Origin: BOG-908 sp964242115
Lineage (GTDB): Bacteria; Pseudomonadota; Alphaproteobacteria; Acetobacterales; Acetobacteraceae
DNA: 64,000 nt
Reading direction: 5' to 3'
NCBI GenBank assembly: GCA_964242115.1
Contig: CAXSZX010000013.1
Location: forward strand, 65,102-129,101
Part shown: in pieces, positions 15,011 through 23,021 of the stretch
Layout of the letters: each line of letters opens with the position of its first letter
Position numbering within the stretch: the stretch's first letter is position 1
Program-made: the position numbers and the translations under genes
Notes under the pieces: generated by a model
What the model was told of the DNA's origin: nothing
Database searches by the model: none
Seen by the model: only the letters and a program-made list of their open reading frames with translations

Positions 15011-18000
15011 GCGCCGCCCTGCAGCACCGGCCGATGCCGGCCTTCTCCGCCCCTTACGCACCGGACGACGCGGTGCTCGCAGCCCAGTTCCTGGCGGGCG
15101 CCACGCTGGACGGCACGCGGGAGGCCCGCATCGACGCCGAGGCGCGCCGGCTGATCGACGCCATCCGCGCCAGTGCGGCCGGCATCGGCGGCATCGAGGC
15201 GCTGCTGCGGGAGTACTCGCTGTCCACGCCGGAGGGGCTCGCTTTGATGGTGCTGGCAGAGGGCCTGCTGCGGGTGCCCGACGACGCCACCGCCGACCGG
15301 CTGATCGAGGACAAGCTGGGCCAGGGCGGTTTCGCGCAGGGGCGCCAGGACGTCCGACAAGACGGGGGGGCGGACAGCAAGACAGACTCACTGCTGGTCG
15401 GTGCCTCGGCCTGGGCGCTGGGCCTGGGCGCGCGCCTGGTGAGTGCGACCGACACGCCGGAGGGCATCATGCGCGGCGTGGTGCGCCGGCTCGGCCTGCC
15501 GACCGTGCGCGGCGCAATGCGGCAGGCCATGCGGGTGATGGGCAACCACTTCGTGCTCGGCCAGACGATCGAGGAGGCGCTGGGCCGCGCCACGTCGCGC
15601 GCCGGTCGGGTGTTCCGCTACAGCTTCGACATGCTGGGCGAGGGTGCGCGCACCGCCGAGGACGCCGCGCACTACCAGGCGAGCTACAGCAACGCGATCG
15701 AGGCGATCGGCCGCGCGGCCGGCAACAAGCCGTTGCCGGATCGGCCGGGGATCAGCGTGAAGCTGTCCGCCCTGCACCCGCGCTACGAGGCGATCAGCCG
15801 CGCCCGCGTGATGGACGAGCTGGTGCCCCACGTACGCGAGCTGGCGCGCGCCGCCGCCATACGCGGCCTGAACTTCACGGTGGACGCCGAGGAGGCCGAC
15901 CGGCTGGAGCTGTCGCTGGACGTGATCGCCGCGGTAGCCGAGGACCGGCAGCTGTCCGGCTGGGACGGGTTCGGCTTGGCGGTGCAGGCCTACGGCAAGC
16001 GGGCGCGGGAGGTGATCGACTGGACCGGCGCGCTGGCGGAGTCGCTGGACCGCCGCTTCATGGTGCGCCTAGTGAAGGGCGCCTACTGGGACACCGAGAT
16101 CAAGCGTGCGCAGGAGCGCGGCCTGCCAGACTACCCGGTGTTCACCCGCAAGCCGATGACCGACCTCAGCTACATGGCCTGCGCCGAGAGGCTGCTGGCG
16201 CAGCGGCCACGCATCTACCCGCAATTCGCCACCCACAACGCGCTGACCGTGGCCAGCGTAATGGAGCGCGCCGGCAACACCGAGGGCTACGAGTTCCAGC
16301 GCCTGCACGGCATGGGCGACGCGCTGTACGGGGCGCTGCTGGAGGCGCATCCGGGTGCGGCCGTGCGCACCTACGCGCCGGTGGGCGTGCACCGCGACCT
16401 GCTGGCCTACCTGGTGCGCCGGTTGCTGGAGAACGGGGCGAACTCGTCCTTCGTGTCGGTGGCGGCCGATGCGGACGTGTCCGTCAGCACGCTGCTGCGC
16501 CGGCCGGCGGCGATCGTGGGCGCCGCGTCACGGGCGCGCAACGCGTCGCTGCCGTTGCCCACCGAGCTGTACGGGCCGGGGCGGCGGAACTCGGCCGGCG
16601 TGGAGTTCGGCGACGCGGCGTCGCTGGCCGGGCTGGTGGCGGAGGTCGAACGGGGTGCGAGACCTGGCGAGGCAGCCTTGCTCGCCGCCGGGCAGCTGCA
16701 GCCGGGTGTGGCGCGGGCCACCGAGCCGCTCGGGCCAGCCTCCATCGCTGGTAGCCAGCCACAGCCGGGCACGGCGTCGCCGACGGAGCCACGCGAAGCA
16801 GCCTCTATCGTGGACGGGCGGGCGCAGCCTGGCGTAGCCCGGGACGCCGTCTCTCCCACCGACGGCGTACGCGTGGTGGGCCGGGTCACGGACTCCGCGC
16901 CCGAGATGGCGGACGCGGCGATGGCGGCCGCACAGGCCGGGTTCCGCGCGTGGTCGCACACGCCGGCAGACACCCGTGCGACCGCGCTCGAGCGGGCGGC
17001 CGACCTGCTGGAGGGGCAGCGCGGCCGCCTGCTGGCCCTGCTTGCCGACGAGGGCGGCAAGACGCTGGACGACGGCGTGGCCGAGCTACGCGAGGCGGTG
17101 GACTTCCTGCGCTACTACGCGGCCCAGGCGCGCGCGCTGTTCGGCGCGGGTGCGGCGATGCCCGGACCCACCGGCGAGCGCAACACGCTGCGCCACCGCG
17201 GGCGCGGCGCCTTCGTCTGCATCTCGCCGTGGAACTTCCCGCTGGCGATCTTCATCGGCCAGGTCGGCGCGGCGCTGGCGGCCGGCAACACGGTGGTGGC
17301 CAAGCCGGCCGAACAGACGCCGCTGGTGGCGGCCCACGCTGTGCGGCTGCTGCACGAGGCCGGGGTGCCGGCCTCCGCGCTGCACCTCGTCATCGGCGAC
17401 GGTGCCGTGGGCGCGCGGCTGGTGGCGCATCCTCGCGTGGCCGGCGTTGCGTTCACCGGGTCCACGCCGGTCGCCTGGGCGATCAACCGTGCGCTGGCGG
17501 CCAAGGACGGCCCGATCGTGCCGCTGATCGCCGAGACCGGCGGCATCAACGCGATGATCGTCGACGCGACCGCCCTGCCCGAACAGGTGGTGGACGACGC
17601 GGTGACCAGCGCCTTCCGCAGCGCCGGGCAGCGCTGCTCCGCGCTGCGGCTGTTATGCGTGCAGGACGACGTAGCGGATCGGGTGTTCGCGATGCTCGCC
17701 GGCGCCGCAGGCGAGCTGAAGCTTGGCGATCCGCGTGATCCCGCCACGCATGTTGGGCCCGTGGTGGACGCAGAGGCGCAGCAGCGTTTGCTGGAGCACA
17801 TCGCGCACATGAAAGAGACGGCGCGCGTGCACTACGCCGGCGTGGCACCCGCGCAAGGTTTTTTTGTGGCACCGCACATCTTCGAGCTGGAGCGCCCGCG
17901 CGATTTGGCTGCCGAGATATTCGGCCCGGTGTTGCACGTGGTGCGCTACCGCGCGTCCGAACTCGACGCGGTGCTGGATGCCATCGAAGCCACCGGCTAC

Positions 18001-18264
18001 GGCCTGACGCTGGGCATCCACACGCGCATCGACGCCGCGGTCGAGCGCATCGCCGCGCGCCTGTCCACCGGCAACATCTACGTCAACCGCAACATGATTG
18101 GCGCGGTGGTGGGCACCCAGCCGTTCGGCGGATCCGGCTTGTCGGGAACCGGGCCCAAGGCGGGCGGGCCTGACTACCTGCGGCGGTTCGGCATCGAGCA
18201 GACGGTGTCGGTGAACACGGCGGCGGCCGGCGGCAACGCGGCGCTGCTGACGGCGGAGGAGTAG
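15007..18264 (+). CDS. putA: Bifunctional proline dehydrogenase / glutamate-semialdehyde dehydrogenase
   Basis: 1085-residue PutA that converts proline to glutamate in two steps: an FAD-dependent proline dehydrogenase barrel (about residues 190-480; SVKLSALHPRYEAISRARV, LNFTVDAEEADRLELSLD, VKGAYWDTEIKRAQERGL, FATHNALTV) and an aldehyde dehydrogenase domain (about 600-1075; SPWNFPLAIFIGQV, GFTGSTPV-type loop, Glu in IAETGGINA at about 841, catalytic Cys in SAGQRCSALRLL at about 876). There is no N-terminal ribbon-helix-helix, so it is not the self-regulating E. coli type. An unusual 60-70 residue linker with imperfect 21-residue repeats sits between the two domains (16660-16860). The GTG start overlaps the preceding hydrolase stop. 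Confidence 0.96.
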   Translation: MSAALQHRPMPAFSAPYAPDDAVLAAQFLAGATLDGTREARIDAEARRLIDAIRASAAGIGGIEALLREYSLSTPEGLALMVLAEGLLRVPDDATADRLIEDKLGQGGFAQGRQDVRQDGGADSKTDSLLVGASAWALGLGARLVSATDTPEGIMRGVVRRLGLPTVRGAMRQAMRVMGNHFVLGQTIEEALGRATSRAGRVFRYSFDMLGEGARTAEDAAHYQASYSNAIEAIGRAAGNKPLPDRPGISVKLSALHPRYEAISRARVMDELVPHVRELARAAAIRGLNFTVDAEEADRLELSLDVIAAVAEDRQLSGWDGFGLAVQAYGKRAREVIDWTGALAESLDRRFMVRLVKGAYWDTEIKRAQERGLPDYPVFTRKPMTDLSYMACAERLLAQRPRIYPQFATHNALTVASVMERAGNTEGYEFQRLHGMGDALYGALLEAHPGAAVRTYAPVGVHRDLLAYLVRRLLENGANSSFVSVAADADVSVSTLLRRPAAIVGAASRARNASLPLPTELYGPGRRNSAGVEFGDAASLAGLVAEVERGARPGEAALLAAGQLQPGVARATEPLGPASIAGSQPQPGTASPTEPREAASIVDGRAQPGVARDAVSPTDGVRVVGRVTDSAPEMADAAMAAAQAGFRAWSHTPADTRATALERAADLLEGQRGRLLALLADEGGKTLDDGVAELREAVDFLRYYAAQARALFGAGAAMPGPTGERNTLRHRGRGAFVCISPWNFPLAIFIGQVGAALAAGNTVVAKPAEQTPLVAAHAVRLLHEAGVPASALHLVIGDGAVGARLVAHPRVAGVAFTGSTPVAWAINRALAAKDGPIVPLIAETGGINAMIVDATALPEQVVDDAVTSAFRSAGQRCSALRLLCVQDDVADRVFAMLAGAAGELKLGDPRDPATHVGPVVDAEAQQRLLEHIAHMKETARVHYAGVAPAQGFFVAPHIFELERPRDLAAEIFGPVLHVVRYRASELDAVLDAIEATGYGLTLGIHTRIDAAVERIAARLSTGNIYVNRNMIGAVVGTQPFGGSGLSGTGPKAGGPDYLRRFGIEQTVSVNTAAAGGNAALLTAEE
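16660..16860 (+). repeat. In-frame imperfect 63-nt tandem repeat inside putA
   Basis: Three related units encode QLQPGVARATEPLGPASI, SQPQPGTASPTEPREAASI and RAQPGVARDAVSP. The period is 63 nt (21 residues). It lies in the linker between the proline dehydrogenase and aldehyde dehydrogenase domains, where insertions are likely tolerated. Confidence 0.8.
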
Positions 18265-18300
18265 CAACGTGCTCCATGCACCATTGGGTTTGCAGAACCG

Positions 18301-18798
18301 GTGAGCAAAGACTTCGTCTGCAACGTTTGCGGCACGTCGCATGCCGGGCTGCCGACCGACTGGGCTTTCACGCTGCCGGACGATGTGTGGGCGATACCGA
18401 GCGACTGCCGTGCCCAACACGCGACGTTCGACACGGACCTGTATCTGTTCGGCGATCGGCATTTCATACGCGGCTTGCTGGCGATCCGGTTTACCGAGAT
18501 GACAGGGCGTTACGGGTGGGGAGTCTGGGTCGAGGAGTCCAGCTTTGCGCGCTACCTGCAACTGTACAGCTCGGACGGACCCACCGAGCCCAGATACCCT
18601 GGTCTTCTCGCAAACGCTCCGAAACCTTACGACTCGTCGCTGGCGAACGTGTGCTCGTCCAGTTTGAAGACATATAGGCTCGTCCGAGCGTGCACATGGC
18701 AGTTTATGCTTGCGGTGGAGCAGAGACGAGGCATGGATGCGCGAGAATACCATGAGTTGTTGGACATCAACGCCGGCCGAAACCAAACACTGACCTGA
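18301..18798 (+). CDS. DUF2199 domain-containing protein
   Basis: 165 residues. The N-terminal FVCNVCGTSHAGLPTDWAF is a two-cysteine (CxxC) knuckle typical of DUF2199, followed by DLYLFGDRHFIRGLLAIR and GRYGWGVWVEES, the core signature of that family. Function unknown. The start is a GTG at 18301 without an obvious ribosome site, 36 bp after the putA stop; no better in-frame codon precedes the CxxC. It is followed after 12 bp by a membrane-anchored protein gene. Confidence 0.82.
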   Translation: MSKDFVCNVCGTSHAGLPTDWAFTLPDDVWAIPSDCRAQHATFDTDLYLFGDRHFIRGLLAIRFTEMTGRYGWGVWVEESSFARYLQLYSSDGPTEPRYPGLLANAPKPYDSSLANVCSSSLKTYRLVRACTWQFMLAVEQRRGMDAREYHELLDINAGRNQTLT

Positions 18799-18810
18799 CA
18801 GGACCAGCCG

Positions 18811-19425
18811 ATGCTCGAAGCACCCGAAGTCGAGCCGCACATGCACCACAAGACCGGCCACAGCCTGGCCGACAAGATATTGGCTGTGACGGCGATCTTC
18901 CTCTCCGGCGTCTCCGTGTTCATCGCCGTGCATCACGGCCAGACGATGGAACGCCTGGTGGCAGCCAACTCCTGGCCGAACATCAGCTACAGCACCGGCA
19001 ACACCACCGATTCCGGCACGCGCGACGACATCACGCTGACCTTGAAGAACACCGGCGTGGGGCCGGCGCGTATCGACAGTTTCGAACTGTTCTACAAGGG
19101 TGCGCCGATGAGCGGGCCCGTCGCGTTGATGAAAGCATGCTGTGCCAAGGATCACATGTCCTTCGGCGTCAGCACAGTCACCGACGAGGTTCTGCCGGCC
19201 CGCGAATCGATGAATTTCCTGACGCTTGCCAAGGATGTGAACCGGCCCGAAACATGGGACGCGTTGAATAGGGAACGCGCGGCGATCGAGGTGCGCGTGT
19301 GCTACTGTTCGGTATTCAACGAGTGCTGGGCGCGCGACACCACGAAGCGTAGGCCCGAGCAGGTGGCGGAATGCAAACCGTCGCAAGCTGTTACGTACGA
19401 CTACCAGATGAGCCCCACGAAGTAG
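18811..19425 (+). CDS. Hypothetical membrane-anchored protein
   Basis: 204 residues. One transmembrane segment near the N-terminus (ILAVTAIFLSGVSVFIAV, residues about 25-42) followed by a short helical stretch with HHGQTMERLVAANSWP and a predominantly beta domain (ISYSTGN, DDITLTLKNTGVGPARIDSFELFYKG). The LKNTGVGPA pattern recurs in proteins of the same layout in many bacteria that lack a known role. Four cysteines occur in the C-terminal half. No specific family recognised. Probably expressed with the DUF2199 gene just upstream. Confidence 0.7.
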   Translation: MLEAPEVEPHMHHKTGHSLADKILAVTAIFLSGVSVFIAVHHGQTMERLVAANSWPNISYSTGNTTDSGTRDDITLTLKNTGVGPARIDSFELFYKGAPMSGPVALMKACCAKDHMSFGVSTVTDEVLPARESMNFLTLAKDVNRPETWDALNRERAAIEVRVCYCSVFNECWARDTTKRRPEQVAECKPSQAVTYDYQMSPTK

Positions 19426-19428
19426 AGA

Positions 19429-19555
19429 GAAAGCAGTTCTTTTTGGAAAGAAGAACCAAAAAACCTTTGTCTCCTGTGTACCCGTCTGTCGAAGGGTCCG
19501 CGACAGCCGTAGCAAAAGCTGTTTGCTTCTTCTCGAAAAAGAAGCGCTTGCTTTC
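19429..19555. repeat. Intergenic repeat, full copy (B arm left, A arm right)
   Basis: AAAGCAGTTCTTTTTGGAAAG and CCAAAAAACCTTTGTCTCC on the left; GGTCCGCGACAGCCG and CTCGAAAAAGAAGCGCTTGC on the right. It ends at the TTG start of the next gene. Confidence 0.9.
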
Positions 19556-20332
19556 TTGACTCGACTTTTCAACCTCGCGCGCGGCCAGTCCCGCCTGCTG
19601 ATCTCCGTCCCCCACGCCGGCACCCACCTGCCGCCCGAAATCGCCGCCTGTCTCAACCCCCTGGGCCGCAACCTGGTCGACACCGATTGGCACGTCGAGC
19701 GTCTTTACGACTTTGCCGCCGAGGCCGGCGCCACCTTGCTGGTCGCCACCCACGCGCGCACCGTGATCGACCTCAACCGCTCACCGGCGGGCGGCGCGCT
19801 CTACCCCGGCCAGGCGGAGACCACCGTCTGCCCCACCGAAAGCTTCGCCGGCGCGCCGCTATACGAGGTGCCGCCCACTCCGGGCGAGGTTGCCGCCAGG
19901 GTGCAGCGCTACTGGCAGCCGTACCACGACGCGCTTGCCGCCGAGTTGGACCGCCTGCGCGCATTGCACGGGGCGGCACACCTGCTGGACGCGCACTCCA
20001 TCCGCAGCGCCATTCCCCGCCTGTTCGAGGGCACCCTGCCCGGCCTGAACTACGGAACCAACTCCGGCCGCTCGGCTGCCCCTGGCCTGGTAGCGCGCGC
20101 CATGGTGGCCACAGCAACGTCCGGCTTCAGCCAGGTACTGGACGGACGCTTCCGCGGTGGCTTCATCACCCGCCATTACGGGGCGCCTGGCGCTGGCGTC
20201 CACGCGATCCAGCTCGAGCTGTCGCAGCCCACCTACATGGACGAGGACCGGCCGAACCCGTTCAACCCGGCCCGGGCAAGCGCCTTGCAAACGGTGTTGC
20301 AGCGCCTGGTCAGCGTCTTATTCAACGCATAG
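19556..20332 (+). CDS. N-formylglutamate amidohydrolase family protein
   Basis: 258 residues of the N-formylglutamate deformylase family (zinc peptidase-like fold), which releases formate from N-formylglutamate, the last step of one histidine-degradation route. Motifs seen: LLISVPHAGTHLPPEI, DTDWHVERLYDF, ARTVIDLNRSP, HGAAHLLDAHSIRS (metal ligand His) and the C-terminal GGFITRHYGAPGAGVHAIQLELSQPTYM. The start is taken as the TTG at 19556, just outside the repeat; the longer reading into the repeat is unlikely. No other hut genes are nearby, so the physiological substrate is uncertain. Confidence 0.88.
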   Translation: MTRLFNLARGQSRLLISVPHAGTHLPPEIAACLNPLGRNLVDTDWHVERLYDFAAEAGATLLVATHARTVIDLNRSPAGGALYPGQAETTVCPTESFAGAPLYEVPPTPGEVAARVQRYWQPYHDALAAELDRLRALHGAAHLLDAHSIRSAIPRLFEGTLPGLNYGTNSGRSAAPGLVARAMVATATSGFSQVLDGRFRGGFITRHYGAPGAGVHAIQLELSQPTYMDEDRPNPFNPARASALQTVLQRLVSVLFNA

Positions 20333-20455
20333 CTGTCGCGATTTGAACACAACATCGGGAACGATTCATCTTTGCCGCGCTTTGGCGGAGCGTTAACCGG
20401 CGCCGGTCGCCGGCACCAACCCGGCCGCGGCGCCGAACCTAAGGACGTGAACACC

Positions 20456-21151
20456 ATGATGAACTTCAAACGCTGGGGTGCGATCTCCACTATCCTGAGC
20501 GGCGTGATGCTGGCCGCCCCCGTGCTGACCGCCACCCCGGCCTTTGCCGGCCCGGACCAGCAGGCGACCGTCGACCACGCGCTGGGCACCCTGCAGGACC
20601 TGCGCCGCGACAAGGAGTTCGGCAACGCCCGCCAGCTTATGCAGACGGCTCGCGCGGTGATGATCGCGCCGCGCATCTTCAAGGCCGGCTTCTTCTTCGG
20701 CGGCGAGGGCGGCACCGCCCTGCTGATGGTCCGCGGCGCGCATGGCTGGAGCGATCCTGCCTTCTACACCATCGCCTCGGGCAGTTTCGGCCTGCAGATT
20801 GGCGCGCAGGAGAGCGAGCTGATCATGATCATCCGCTCCGACCGCGCGTTGCGGGCGGTGATGAGCAACCACTTCAAGTTCGGCGCTGACGCCGGCATCG
20901 CAGTGGCGACGCTCGGTTCGCAGGTTTCGGGTGCGACAACCACCAACGTGGGTGCCGACATCATCACCTGGGCGTCCTCCTCGGGCGCTTATGCCGGACT
21001 GTCGATCGAGGGCTCGGCGCTGGAGCCGCAGCATGACGCCGACACCAGCTACTATGGACGGCCGGTGAGCACGGCGGACATTGTGCTACGGCGCGGTGCG
21101 CGCAATCCGGCTGCCAGCCAGTTGGTGCGACTGCTTGACCAGCTAGGTTGA
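20456..21151 (+). CDS. Secreted SYLF-domain (lipid-binding) protein
   Basis: 231 residues with a signal peptide (ISTILSGVMLAAPVLTATPAFA). The mature part is a SYLF/DUF500 domain: AVMIAPRIFKAGFFFGGEGGTALLMVR, FYTIASGSFGLQIGAQESELIMII, ADIITWASSSGAYAGLSIEGSAL and YYGRPVSTADIVL. In eukaryotes SYLF domains bind phosphoinositides; bacterial members are periplasmic and of unclear function. The start ATG at 20456 has AAGGA eleven bases upstream; the next codon is also ATG. Confidence 0.9.
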   Translation: MMNFKRWGAISTILSGVMLAAPVLTATPAFAGPDQQATVDHALGTLQDLRRDKEFGNARQLMQTARAVMIAPRIFKAGFFFGGEGGTALLMVRGAHGWSDPAFYTIASGSFGLQIGAQESELIMIIRSDRALRAVMSNHFKFGADAGIAVATLGSQVSGATTTNVGADIITWASSSGAYAGLSIEGSALEPQHDADTSYYGRPVSTADIVLRRGARNPAASQLVRLLDQLG

Positions 21152-21295
21152 TGCCAACGCCGCTTGCCTTGAACGCAAGGAACTTGGGGCTTCGCGGCAC
21201 GGCCTGGTGACTGAGAATGAGCAACCGAAAGGGTTGCTATACGTTGGTATAGGGTGCGCCGCAGAAGCGCATACCAGTCTAGAGGATGCTATCAC

Positions 21296-21496
21296 ATGCC
21301 GAAGAACGCACATCACGAAGCTGCCGAGCACCACGAAAAGGCCGCAAAGTCGCATCGCACTGCTGCCGACCACCACGACAAGGGCGACCACGCCAAGGCG
21401 CACGAGCACGCGACCGAAGCGCACGGCCACTCCACCAAGGGGCACGAGGCGACCACCAAGGCTCACAGCAAGACCAAGGAACACGCTAAGAGCTAA
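21296..21496 (+). CDS. Small histidine- and lysine-rich protein
   Basis: 66 residues, of which 15 are His and most others Ala, Lys and Glu. It reads as short repeats of the kind AHHEAAEHHEKAAKSH and DHHDKGDHAKAHEHATEAH, so it should be helical, soluble and able to bind metal ions. Similar small His-rich proteins are common in Proteobacteria without proven function. GAGG lies nine bases upstream of the ATG, and a strong terminator follows 17 bp after the stop, which together support a real monocistronic gene. A GCAACC-GAAAG-GGTTGC hairpin lies upstream near 21222-21238. Confidence 0.8.
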   Translation: MPKNAHHEAAEHHEKAAKSHRTAADHHDKGDHAKAHEHATEAHGHSTKGHEATTKAHSKTKEHAKS

Positions 21497-21512
21497 CGCT
21501 CGGCGTGTTACG

Positions 21513-21548
21513 AAAAAGGCGCCGGGAGAGATCCCGGCGCCTTTTTTT
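21513..21548. terminator. Strong intrinsic terminator, bidirectional
   Basis: Perfect 10-bp stem GGCGCCGGGA / TCCCGGCGCC with a GAGA loop, flanked by AAAAA on the left and seven T on the right. It sits between the convergent His-rich gene and the small lipoprotein gene and can serve both strands. Confidence 0.95.
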
Positions 21549-21564
21549 GTCCGTCCTGCGCGGC

Positions 21565-21684
21565 TCAGCGGCAGCGATAGGGGTGGTAGTAGCACCAGCC
21601 GGCTGGCCGGGGCCCTTCAACCACGCAGCCGGCGAGCGGGATGGACAGGGCGAGCAGGGTAAAGGTCGCGATGGCTCTGATCAT
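21565..21684 (-). CDS. Very small lipoprotein (39 residues)
   Basis: Short reading frame that translates as a signal peptide IRAIATFTLLALSIPLAGC with a clear lipobox (PLAGC, Cys at residue 20), followed by only 19 mature residues including WCYYHPYRCR. GGAG stands about five bases before the ATG at 21684. A terminator lies just beyond its stop. The combination of ribosome site, lipobox and terminator makes it credible despite its size. Tyr/Cys/Pro-rich tails of this kind occur in other small outer-membrane lipoproteins; no function is known. Confidence 0.75.
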   Translation of the reverse strand: MIRAIATFTLLALSIPLAGCVVEGPRPAGWCYYHPYRCR

Positions 21685-21961
21685 GGTAGTCTCCGGTTAC
21701 GAGGGCGGGCTGCCGCCATCCTATCCGGGGAACGTTCGCGTCGACTCACCGGTTGCTGTAACGTGTTGCAACCGTTGTAGGGTTGCGGCGCAGCGTGTCG
21801 CCGGCGCACCTGCGGCAGAGATGGGCCGATTTGCAAGCCTGCCGGTTGCCCGGCGCGTCCGGTGGTCCGGGACAGGATGCCTGGGCGCTTTTTTGGCTGG
21901 TGCCGGCGCGGCTGTAGTGCCAAGCTTTTTCCCTGACCAACGCTGTCCGGGACGCAATCGC

Positions 21962-22222
21962 ATGTCGCCTGCCACCCAGATAATCCTCAGCGGCACGCTC
22001 ACCTTCGGCGTTCCCCTGGCCTTGGCAGTGCGTGACCTGATCGCGACGCGGCGCTCCTCCGGCGGTGGCGGCGGCTGGGGGAGCGAACCGCCCGGGCCTG
22101 TGACACCCGGGCCCGCGGGCGGTGGAGACGGCTTGGCCATCCGGCCGTTGCCGCAATGCCTGATCGACGCGGCGACGATCCGGCCGGGCAAGGTGGTCCG
22201 GCAACTCGACCCCGTTCACTAG
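21962..22222 (+). CDS. Small membrane protein with proline/glycine-rich tail
   Basis: 86 residues. The N-terminus forms one hydrophobic segment (IILSGTLTFGVPLALAV) followed by a charged RDLIATRR, a Gly-rich linker, a Pro/Gly stretch (EPPGPVTPGPAGGG) and a conserved-looking tail ending PLPQCLIDA...LDPVH. Proteins with FGVPL-type helix and a final LPxCLI motif are seen repeatedly in Acetobacteraceae (from memory), which supports this frame over overlapping ones. Function unknown. No clear ribosome site. Confidence 0.6.
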   Translation: MSPATQIILSGTLTFGVPLALAVRDLIATRRSSGGGGGWGSEPPGPVTPGPAGGGDGLAIRPLPQCLIDAATIRPGKVVRQLDPVH

Positions 22223-22240
22223 GCCTTCCCGTCCGCCGTG

Positions 22241-22696
22241 ATGTTGTGGCCCGCTACCCTGTTCAGGACGAACCCTGCTGCCTGGCCGGAGCGTCCCTCC
22301 GCCGGCACGCAGCAGCGCCTGTGCAAGCGATACCTTCGGCAGACCGGCTGGAAGATCGGCGAGCCGGCGATGTGGCTGCAGGTGCGGATCAGCGCGCTGA
22401 AGGACGGTCTGTGGCTGTACCTGGTGATCCAGGGCACCCATACGACGGGTCTGCCGCTGGTGATCAAGGACACCATGGAGAAGAACACCAACAGGCTGAT
22501 CGTGGGTATCCTGACCGAGGACCATATTGCACCAGACGTCGCAGCCGAAGCCGAAAAATACAACCTGTTCCTGATCCGACCGCGAGAGTTCGACACGGTA
22601 GAAGCGAGAATGCGGGCAGCCTATGCCGCCAAGCGCGCCAGCGAAGCCGCACTTGCCGATGCTGTCAGCCAAGTGGCTGGCGCCCACAGTGTCTGA
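22241..22696 (+). CDS. Hypothetical protein, possibly restriction-endonuclease-like fold
   Basis: 151 residues. The sequence has a helix RLCKRYLRQTGWKIG, strands MWLQVRISALKDGLWLYLVIQG, and a segment TNRLIVGILTEDHIAPDVAAEAEKYNLFLIRP. The last part resembles the 'activate/relocate A, then li(D/R)' region of Mrr-like nuclease folds, but no catalytic (D/E)xK is convincing, so this is only a suggestion. The C-terminus is an Ala-rich helix. The start could also be the adjacent GTG at 22238. It follows the small membrane protein by 18 bp and may share its transcript. Confidence 0.5.
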   Translation: MLWPATLFRTNPAAWPERPSAGTQQRLCKRYLRQTGWKIGEPAMWLQVRISALKDGLWLYLVIQGTHTTGLPLVIKDTMEKNTNRLIVGILTEDHIAPDVAAEAEKYNLFLIRPREFDTVEARMRAAYAAKRASEAALADAVSQVAGAHSV

Positions 22697-22752
22697 CGGG
22701 CGCTTGTAGCTGACACAGCTTTGAAGTGGCGATGCCAATCCACTCTCGAAGC

Positions 22753-23011
22753 TAAGCAAAAAAACAAAACCTACTTTTTTGAAAAGAAGCAGCGAAAAAC
22801 GTTTGGTCCTGCTGTCGCGGAGGTATCTGCAACACGCGCGCAAGGGAACACGAGTTTGCCTTGCCGGTCACCAGCCGAGATCCCGGGGCCGGTGGTTTTA
22901 ACGCGTCCGCCGGGTGTGCCGTATCGAGACGTGCGGTTTCAGCTTCCCGCGACAGCGCCGACAAAAGCTTTTTGCTTCTTTTTCTCGGAAAAGAAGACGT
23001 TGCTTCTTGCT
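22753..23011. repeat. Long composite copy of the intergenic repeat
   Basis: The left arm (CCTACTTTTTTGAAAAG, GGTCCTGCTGTCGCGGAGG) and right arm (CCCGCGACAGCGCCGAC, AGCTTTTTGCTTC) are about 100 bp further apart than usual. The extra middle is GC-rich (ATCCCGGGGCCGG region). It is the 325-bp gap between convergent genes. Confidence 0.85.
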
Positions 23012-23021
23012 TTCCAATACC

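Noticed and set aside
20330..20455. EcfG-type stress promoter (GGAAC ... CGTT) upstream of the SYLF gene
   Set aside because: GGAAC at 20358 and CGTT at 20391 are 28 bp apart, too far for the normal 16-18 bp spacing.
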